Assembly (NCBI RefSeq): GCF_900116855.1
Contig: NZ_UETD01000013.1
Location: 78,956 to 142,955, forward strand
DNA length: 64,000 nt
Source: Ruminococcus flavefaciens
GTDB taxonomy: Bacteria > Bacillota > Clostridia > Oscillospirales > Ruminococcaceae
Direction: 5' to 3'
Of the stretch, positions 58,787-64,000 are shown piece by piece. The position numbers were made by a program, and so were the translations under genes. The notes beneath the pieces were generated by a model. It was given only the letters and a program-made list of their open reading frames with translations. It did not search any database and was not told the DNA's origin. The stretch's first letter is position 1. Every line of letters begins with the position of its first letter.

Positions 58787-59569
58787 TTATTCTGCTTCTT
58801 TTGAGAGCTTGTAAAGATCAAGAACAATATCTTTATCCCTGCAATGTATTGTCAGAGTGGAGCCCTCTCCGATATTTGCAATGGGAGCGCTCCAGACCAT
58901 GCCGTTTTCTTCGCACAGTTCATTGATATCCTGCCTGAACGGAAGACAGGGGCGGAAGCCTAATGTTGCAGAGACTTTATCTCCGGAATATCTCTGGTCG
59001 ATATCTCTTTTCATTGCTGTGAGCGGGTTATCGGCGTAAATGGATACCCTTAAATAGCCGCCGGGATAAAGAGTGCCTGTTGCGGGGACAGGGGCTCCGC
59101 TGTCGTCAAGGAGCTTCTCACCGTCAACATATACTGTATTTTCAAATGTATCAAGTTTGAAATCCGCATCTTTGGGCACAAGTAACTCCTTCCGCCGGTT
59201 ATTGACGTCGTCAAAATAGCTATAAACGGAGTCCGTCGTATACGAGGAAACGCTGTAAGATACCTTGTCGGAGCTTACAAGCAGTGGATTAGCACACAAA
59301 AGTTCATACGCGATTGTAAGAAGAATAAAAGCAGATACAAAAGCAGTGAATAATACCTTTGTTATGCGTAACTTACGCTTAACTTTCTTCATTGGCTCTA
59401 TTTCTGTGATGTAATCAGCGACTTTAATATCGCCTTCATTCATGTCTTCATATATTCTGTTACAGTTTTGGCAACCTTTGAGGTGCTTTGCAACTTCTTC
59501 CTTGCTCACATCGGATAAAGCATTATCAATGTATAGGGGGAGAAGGTCTCTGATTATTTCACATCTCAT
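58787..59569 (-). CDS. Anti-sigma factor with zinc-finger domain and membrane helix
   Basis: 260 residues. The N-terminal zinc-finger of the ZAS/zf-HC2 type has Cys3, His and Cys-x2-Cys in 'MRCEIIRDLLPLYIDNALS' and 'KHLKGCQNC'. One membrane helix is at about 73-93, then an outer domain of 165 residues of unknown fold. It should hold the adjacent ECF sigma factor inactive until a signal outside the membrane releases it. Starts 4 bases after the sigma gene ends. Confidence 0.85.
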   Translation of the reverse strand: MRCEIIRDLLPLYIDNALSDVSKEEVAKHLKGCQNCNRIYEDMNEGDIKVADYITEIEPMKKVKRKLRITKVLFTAFVSAFILLTIAYELLCANPLLVSSDKVSYSVSSYTTDSVYSYFDDVNNRRKELLVPKDADFKLDTFENTVYVDGEKLLDDSGAPVPATGTLYPGGYLRVSIYADNPLTAMKRDIDQRYSGDKVSATLGFRPCLPFRQDINELCEENGMVWSAPIANIGEGSTLTIHCRDKDIVLDLYKLSKEAE

Positions 59570-59573
59570 GTCA

Positions 59574-60059
59574 TTACTCCTTTCTCAGTTTCTGTTTGGC
59601 TCTATAGTATGTAACTCTTGCCCAGCTTGCGCTCTTTCCGAAGAGCTGTCCTATTTCTTCAAAGGTGAGAGCGCCTGTTGCTTTGAGAAGAATTATCTCC
59701 TTTTCACGCTCGGGAAGTTCGTGTATCTGGCGTATGACATACATTTTTGTGTCAGAGCTTTCTATCAGGTCGTCAGGCGGAATGACACTGATATCAAGCT
59801 CGTTGAGATCAGCTTCCTTATGAGATGAGGGATGATACTTTCGTCTTCTTATCTCTTTCAGCCACAGAAACTGTGCTATCCGGCAAAGCCAGGTACATAC
59901 TGAGCAATCGCCCTTAAAACGGCCGAGAGATTTGATCGCCTGACAGAAAGTCTCCTGAGTAAGGTCCTGAGCTGTGTCAGGTTCACGGCAGATACTAAGA
60001 AGATATGCGTAGACTTTTTGTCCGTAATTATTATAGTATTCTTCGATCTCTTTGTTCAA
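59574..60059 (-). CDS. ECF-type RNA polymerase sigma factor
   Basis: 161 residues. Region 2 with 'YAYLLSICREPDTAQDLTQETF' in two parts (about 14-36) and region 4 with 'ELPEREKEIILLKATGALTFEEIG' in parts and the helix-turn-helix 'FGKSASWARVTYYRAKQKLR'. The short length and lack of regions 1 and 3 define the ECF class. Paired with the anti-sigma gene downstream. GGAGGGAG lies ahead of the ATG. Confidence 0.9.
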   Translation of the reverse strand: MNKEIEEYYNNYGQKVYAYLLSICREPDTAQDLTQETFCQAIKSLGRFKGDCSVCTWLCRIAQFLWLKEIRRRKYHPSSHKEADLNELDISVIPPDDLIESSDTKMYVIRQIHELPEREKEIILLKATGALTFEEIGQLFGKSASWARVTYYRAKQKLRKE

Positions 60060-60094
60060 CGCTCTCCCTCCTCACCATTTATTCAGAAGCTTCT

Positions 60095-60128
60095 GTATTA
60101 TAGTACCCCGAGAGTATAAAACGTTACA
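60095..60128 (-). promoter_or_regulatory. Possible ECF-type (autoregulated) promoter of the sigma/anti-sigma operon
   Basis: Minus strand TGTAACGTTTT followed after about 12 bases by CGGGGTAC. The GTAAC box resembles -35 elements of ECF sigma factors, which often transcribe their own genes. Confidence 0.4.
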
Positions 60129-60157
60129 AAAAAAGCTTCCCAGATTTGGGAAGCTTT
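60127..60157 (-). terminator. Terminator downstream of the tRNA-Leu fragment
   Basis: AAAGCTTCCC/GGGAAGCTTT stem with a run of seven T on the minus strand. It was probably the terminator of the original tRNA-Leu gene. Confidence 0.8.
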
Positions 60158-60163
60158 CTGAAG

Positions 60164-60215
60164 TGCGGATAACAGGAGTTGAACCTGCATGAACTTGCGT
60201 TCACATGGACCTGAG
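60164..60215 (-). pseudogene. 3' fragment of a tRNA-Leu gene, attR-like junction
   Basis: On the minus strand the sequence reads, from 60215 down, an anticodon-loop-like CTCAGGT (anticodon would be CAG, Leu), the class II variable arm TGAAC-GCAA-GTTCA, a complete T arm (GCAGG-TTCAACT-CCTGT) and the acceptor 3' strand TATCCGC with discriminator A. The D arm, the 5' acceptor strand and the 5' half of the anticodon stem are missing: upstream bases do not pair with CCATG. A break exactly at the anticodon loop is the usual crossover point of tyrosine-recombinase elements in tRNA genes. Confidence 0.75.
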
Positions 60216-60240
60216 GGTGAGGTTACGTTGGTGAAAGTAT

Positions 60241-60978
60241 TTAGCATTCTTTTAATAATTCAAACTGCTTGTGAGATGTAGAAAACTCATCCCAAGCAAC
60301 AGAATCTATAAGTTCTTTCATCGTTGTAAAAATTCTATCAGGACTAAAGACAGATAAAGAAATGCCTAATTCAGCTTTGATTTTTTCTCGGCGTTTAGTT
60401 AAATATGTATCTGATTCGAAATTATTAACAAATTCTTTTGATTTTTCAATAACATATTGTTTATCTTCATTTTGTTCAGAAATTGCATCCATCATAAACG
60501 TTTCCAAGGCTCCTATTTCATCAAGAGGCACTAAAAGATACAACATTTGTATTTTTGACTCGGAAAAGTCATTAGGGAACGTATTTATTTCCCATTTGTT
60601 CTTTGAAAGAATAATATCTTCGCTTTTTTTACCGATAAAACTGGAAATATCTTTTTTAAGCACGTTAATTCGTTCTATTTCTGCATCTTCAACATCGTCA
60701 TGATCTGTAATTATAGCTATTCTTTCAACAACGTGTTCATGTTTTTCTCTTTCAATTATTTCCTTTATTGCATCACTAAAAGAATGCCCACCAATTTGCC
60801 ATATACCTTTTATATTATTACTATCGACGTTATACCAACTGATATTTTCTTTTGGAAATGGATTATTAGAATCGTTAGAATACTTTTTATCGTATATCCA
60901 TTTATATACTTTTTCCATATAACATCCTATCAATGCTTGGTCAGTTTCGCCTTCACAAAGAATTAAACTATAACTCAT
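60241..60978 (-). CDS. TOPRIM-like protein paired with AAA ATPase (candidate defence effector)
   Basis: 245 residues. The N-terminus 'LILCEGETDQAL' supplies a Glu (Glu9) and 'AIITDHDDVED' a DxD (Asp92-x-Asp94), the acidic set of the TOPRIM fold as found in DUF4435/DUF3226-type and OLD-like nucleases. The remaining 140 residues are charged and helical without a known motif. It starts one base after the ATPase stop, so the two proteins are made together. AT-rich (a sampled 60-base line has 25% GC), unlike the rest of the window. Layout resembles PARIS (AriA/AriB) and similar abortive-infection pairs; the exact family is not recognised. Confidence 0.65.
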   Translation of the reverse strand: MSYSLILCEGETDQALIGCYMEKVYKWIYDKKYSNDSNNPFPKENISWYNVDSNNIKGIWQIGGHSFSDAIKEIIEREKHEHVVERIAIITDHDDVEDAEIERINVLKKDISSFIGKKSEDIILSKNKWEINTFPNDFSESKIQMLYLLVPLDEIGALETFMMDAISEQNEDKQYVIEKSKEFVNNFESDTYLTKRREKIKAELGISLSVFSPDRIFTTMKELIDSVAWDEFSTSHKQFELLKEC

Positions 60979-60979
60979 T

Positions 60980-62116
60980 TTATCTCAACTCCAGATTAAA
61001 ATTATTACGACTTTTCAAAGCTTCATTGGCAGACATAGTTCTAACTTTTAATCCATCATGAAAATCTTTTATTGTTATTACTTTTATATTGTTTATTTCA
61101 TTTGAATTATAGCATGCGTTTAAAAAACAATCCAAATACTCAATATTGTGAGTTGTAATAAATAATTGTACATTATTCTTGATTGCATTTTTTACAAGAT
61201 TTGATGAAAACTCTTGTTGTGCGGAATGATGAAAACCTGCATCGATTTCGTCTATACAAATTATAGAGTTTTTGTATAACGATAAACAACCAAGAATATA
61301 GAACCATCGTTGGATGCCATCACCATATGCATACATGGGAAGTACTCCACTCTCTTTAATTACACTAATTGGTGATTGAGTTCCATCTGGATATGGAATC
61401 AAATCAAAACCAATTATTTCTGGAAAAACTTTATTAATCTCTGTAGTCACTTCTTCAAGCAATCTTTCTCTTTTTAAAGATGCATATATCTGAACATTTT
61501 CCAAAACTGCACTATGTGATAAGATATCAATGAATTTTGCATTATGAAAAGACGTAACTACTGGAACATTCGCAATTGGAAGTGTTATATTTGTAGTAAT
61601 GGCATTATCTTTATCATTATTATGGCATATTTTCCATTTTGCAATAGTTGTTTGTTGTAATTGAAAAAGACTTGGAACACCTTGTGAAACTTGGGGAACG
61701 TCTGTTGAAAATGCACCGTTGTTATGAACACTTACCAAATTAGATGAATTTTTGTATGAAGTATCATACTCACTTAATAATTCTGATGGGTATATTGTGT
61801 GTACAAAACATTCATTTTTATCATTGTATTTACCGTCAAAAGACATTTCCAAAGGTACAGTTTTTCTATCATTTACAGTTGCCATTATTTCTTCCATAAT
61901 CCAATAAGGTTGCATTATACTTGCATATCTGCCTCTTGCTAAAGGTATGCTTAGAAGTGGAATAACATTTTGTCCACAGGCCCATGCATATATCGATTCT
62001 AAAATCGAGGTTTTTCCAATATTGTTATCTCCAAGTATAAAATTAATCTGTCCAAATCCATCTATTTTAAAATCTTTATACTTTCTAAAGCCTTTAATTC
62101 TAATGCTTTCTAACAT
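60980..62116 (-). CDS. AAA-family ATPase (OLD/RecF-like, AAA_15/21 type)
   Basis: 378 residues. 'MLESIRIKGFRKYKDFKIDGFG' is the start typical of SMC/RecF-like ATPases; Walker A is 'GDNNIGKT' (29-36), Walker B 'ICIDEIDAGFH' (Asp289-Glu290), and a switch His lies in 'LFITTHNIEYL' (His323). The middle region (about 60-260) is a helical insertion without known motif. GGAGGAG is 6 bases before the ATG. A sampled line has 22% GC. With the TOPRIM-like partner it forms a two-gene ATPase/nuclease module of the kind seen in phage defence. Confidence 0.8.
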   Translation of the reverse strand: MLESIRIKGFRKYKDFKIDGFGQINFILGDNNIGKTSILESIYAWACGQNVIPLLSIPLARGRYASIMQPYWIMEEIMATVNDRKTVPLEMSFDGKYNDKNECFVHTIYPSELLSEYDTSYKNSSNLVSVHNNGAFSTDVPQVSQGVPSLFQLQQTTIAKWKICHNNDKDNAITTNITLPIANVPVVTSFHNAKFIDILSHSAVLENVQIYASLKRERLLEEVTTEINKVFPEIIGFDLIPYPDGTQSPISVIKESGVLPMYAYGDGIQRWFYILGCLSLYKNSIICIDEIDAGFHHSAQQEFSSNLVKNAIKNNVQLFITTHNIEYLDCFLNACYNSNEINNIKVITIKDFHDGLKVRTMSANEALKSRNNFNLELR

Positions 62117-62264
62117 TGCGACTCCTCCGTTATATTTAGTCTTCTTAAGTTAAAATAATAGATTATAAAAGATCATAACACAACTGATAAAATGACAAGT
62201 ACAATAATACTATTATATTATACAATATTTATATTAAAAGTGCAAGTATATTTTCATTTTTATT

Positions 62265-62654
62265 TTAATTGTTCCTATTTGTTGATGAAATATACTTATC
62301 TGAACAAAGCCAAATGAAATAAGCATTTATCCAATACTTAATTTCACTGTCCCAGACGTGCTCATACAGCTTTTCAAGAGCCTTGTTTATCTTCTTGTCA
62401 ACAGCATTTCTTGTAACCATGAGCATATCGGCGATGTCTGAAACAGGCATCTTATCATAGCCAAATATCCCTAAGTAGCAGCCGAGAATGTGCTGCTGCT
62501 CTGTGGTCAGCTTGTCATATTCCGCTCTCACCATATTGTCAACAATACTGTTAAGGTACAAAGTCAGGCCCTCATGGTATATATCAATGATTTCTACTAT
62601 TCCATTGTCATCACCATCAAGGTAACGACGGTAGCGATCCGCATCGTTCCCCAT
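62265..62654 (-). CDS. Sigma-70-like protein, apparently chimeric or internally deleted
   Basis: 129 residues. The first 38 residues ('RYRRYLDGDDNGIVEIIDIY') look like region 2.1 of the sigma-like proteins common in conjugative elements; this is followed directly by a helix-turn-helix of the region 4 type ('LTTEQQHILGCYLG', 'MPVSDIADMLMVTRNAVDKK'). The 60 or so residues that should separate them, including region 2.4, are missing. AAGGAGG precedes the ATG. Composition is intermediate. Could be a real small DNA-binding regulator of the island or a remnant that stayed in frame. Confidence 0.6.
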   Translation of the reverse strand: MGNDADRYRRYLDGDDNGIVEIIDIYHEGLTLYLNSIVDNMVRAEYDKLTTEQQHILGCYLGIFGYDKMPVSDIADMLMVTRNAVDKKINKALEKLYEHVWDSEIKYWINAYFIWLCSDKYISSTNRNN

Positions 62655-62798
62655 TTAATTTCCTCCTTCTTGTGATGTGGCATATATGCTTTCAATATAT
62701 TAATCGCACGAACTCCTGATTTTTCGCATTGATTTTCAAAAGATTTTCGATTTATGATAATTTACTTTATTATAGACGATTATAAGCCAAAAAGCAAT

Positions 62799-62833
62799 AA
62801 AGGAGATGCTTCTACTATGAAACATCTCCTTTA
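62799..62833 (-). terminator. Rho-independent terminator after the 62847-63725 gene
   Basis: AAAGGAGATG/CATCTCCTTT stem with a 14-base loop, T-rich on the minus strand. Confidence 0.7.
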
Positions 62834-62846
62834 TACTGATATGTTA

Positions 62847-63725
62847 TTATCGAATTTGATTCTGCTTGTTGCTTGGGGTTACATAATGGTTATTTGACAT
62901 TAGCATTACTCTACACACCCCAAAGCTCTGCTTATCACGTTCAAGTAAGGTGTCAGGGAACAAATTGAGCCATTTGTGACTGAAACTGGTATTTCCGAAG
63001 TAAGCATCAAAGTTGGAAACAGGCAGAATAACATAGTCCGAATCATCGGGCTTGTTGACGATGCAGTAAGCGATGACTGTCTCTGCCACTTCATACGGCA
63101 GACCTTCAGGCAGAAGCGCCTGTATACGCTCTTTTTCATCATCAGAGAAGGAAAAAGTCTTATCCGCCAGCGGTCCGAGCTCCAAAGCGTCCGCCAATAC
63201 ATCATCAAACCGCAGCACCCACGCACCTTTGGTCTCGGGCGAGTAGAGCGATACCTGATACTGCTTCACCTTATCTCTCCAAGCAGCATCAAAACCGGTT
63301 TTCAGCGGCTCAGCGTTGGAGAGAGTGGTCTTGCTCATATTTTCGCTGTTCTTGGTGATAAACTTTTCGACCTTGTGAACGTGTCTGTAAAACCAGCCTT
63401 TTCCCGTCTTATCCACCAATTCGGGGAATTCCTCATGCAGATTGCTGAAATCAGTCCTGAACTGCCACTCCTCCTTCGGAGCGGCAGTTTTTTTGTCGGG
63501 AATACTGCACCACGCACACAGAGCTCGCCGTGCAAAGTTCACATCGGGAGCACCATTTCTGAACATATATCCGCGGGCAATTATAGTCAGCACACGGCTC
63601 AGACCTGTGAAGTCCTTCATCATTTCAAAGCTGAAACGGCCGAGGAAGGAAAGGTCACGTTTTCCGCTACACTTGTAAACAGGCTTGCCCGTGTAAGCCT
63701 TGAATTCTTCAATCTCGTTCAGCAT
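62847..63725 (-). CDS. Unrecognised protein on the right-end island
   Basis: 292 residues, no signal peptide or membrane helix, rich in aromatic and charged residues; the C-terminal third has 'YVILPVSNFDAYFGNTSFSHKW'. I recognise no family. GGGAGAAATA precedes the start and the start codon overlaps the upstream stop (TAATG), so it is translationally coupled to the gene that runs off the window. A sampled line has 55% GC, higher than the AAA/TOPRIM genes, so this part of the island has a different origin. Confidence 0.6.
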   Translation of the reverse strand: MLNEIEEFKAYTGKPVYKCSGKRDLSFLGRFSFEMMKDFTGLSRVLTIIARGYMFRNGAPDVNFARRALCAWCSIPDKKTAAPKEEWQFRTDFSNLHEEFPELVDKTGKGWFYRHVHKVEKFITKNSENMSKTTLSNAEPLKTGFDAAWRDKVKQYQVSLYSPETKGAWVLRFDDVLADALELGPLADKTFSFSDDEKERIQALLPEGLPYEVAETVIAYCIVNKPDDSDYVILPVSNFDAYFGNTSFSHKWLNLFPDTLLERDKQSFGVCRVMLMSNNHYVTPSNKQNQIR

Positions 63726-64000
63726 TATTTCTCCCTCCTGACGTGCTTTTCGATCCTGTCATACAGCAGGTCGAAGAGCACTTTTCTTTTGCCCAGAGCA
63801 ACTATGTACCTGACTGCTTCATCAGGCTTCATTACTGCTTCAATCAGCTTTTGGCACTCCTCTGCAACCGCATCACGGTAGTACACATTCACGGATTTAT
63901 TGAGGTAAGCCTCCATAAGCCGCATGAACTCAGGCGAATCACCGTCACGGATAAGCCGTTTCCTGTCAGTGCGGTTATTATCATCGTCAATGTCAGCTAT
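63725..64000 (-). CDS. Unrecognised protein, C-terminal part (5' end outside window)
   Basis: The minus-strand frame is open from base 64000 to the stop at 63725; the ATG at 63925 is internal to it. About 91 residues are visible, with 'DIDDDNNRTDRKRLIRDGDSP' split around the upstream part and a helical charged C-terminus ('KRKVLFDLLYDRIEKHVRREK' in parts). No family recognised. Coupled to the following gene through TAATG. Confidence 0.55.
   Translation of the reverse strand: MADIDDDNNRTDRKRLIRDGDSPEFMRLMEAYLNKSVNVYYRDAVAEECQKLIEAVMKPDEAVRYIVALGKRKVLFDLLYDRIEKHVRREK

Noticed and set aside
60164..60215. A complete tRNA gene at the island junction
   Set aside because: No D arm or 5' acceptor strand can be found; bases before the anticodon loop do not pair with the 3' side of the anticodon stem.

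Overview
The window looks like the chromosome of an anaerobic, fibre-degrading, Gram-positive gut or rumen bacterium close to Ruminococcus (Oscillospiraceae), most like the cellulosome-forming R. flavefaciens group. The evidence is three secreted proteins with type I dockerins (one with two GH11-like modules, one GH43 arabinanase with ricin-type lectin repeats), an Rnf complex in C-D-G-E-A-B order, type III glutamine synthetase, RNase M5-type proteins, a sortase-anchored poly-threonine protein, strong AGGAGG ribosome sites and about 45% GC. No rRNA operon or CRISPR array is present.

Layout. 1-5024: an operon with the end of holA, an RNase M5-like gene, an AlgI/AlgJ-like pair whose predicted active-site residues are all replaced, a short-chain dehydrogenase and a membrane protein. 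5071-7125: MTA/SAH nucleosidase, a small dockerin protein and an inverted-repeat cluster. 7126-11013: Na+/solute symporter and the twin-GH11 dockerin protein. 11031-16728: tRNA-Leu, tRNA-Pro, a clostripain-family protease and the GH43 arabinanase. 16858-23748: a cobalamin-riboswitch operon (CbiK-like lipoprotein, two more lipoproteins, BtuC/BtuD-type transporter, EamA permease). 23831-29158: a BceRS-AB-like two-component/ABC module. 29163-36205: lipoprotein, ThrE-like exporter, NarL-type two-component pair and a large membrane protein. 36255-41760: nitroreductase followed by a tightly packed five-gene lipid operon that includes a B12-type radical SAM protein. 41967-51398: membrane sugar dehydratase, glutamine synthetase III, NhaC, EamA, TtcA-like protein and serine acetyltransferase. 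51420-53745: four tRNAs and the poly-Thr surface protein. 53800-60128: Rnf operon, then an ECF sigma/anti-sigma pair.

The right end looks like an integrated island. The 3' half of a tRNA-Leu gene (60164-60215), beginning at the anticodon loop, is followed by a very AT-rich two-gene AAA ATPase + TOPRIM-like module, a chimeric sigma-like gene and two unrecognised genes running off the window. The polarity places this end as the attR-like junction, so the island should continue beyond base 64000.

The observations I rate highest are: (i) the twin GH11 protein, in which each module lacks a different one of the two catalytic glutamates; (ii) the O-acyltransferase/DHHW pair in which both partners have lost their predicted catalytic residues while staying as intact ORFs; (iii) the AAA+TOPRIM candidate defence pair beside a tRNA fragment; (iv) the lipid operon; and (v) the B12-controlled, membrane-anchored cobaltochelatase-like protein.
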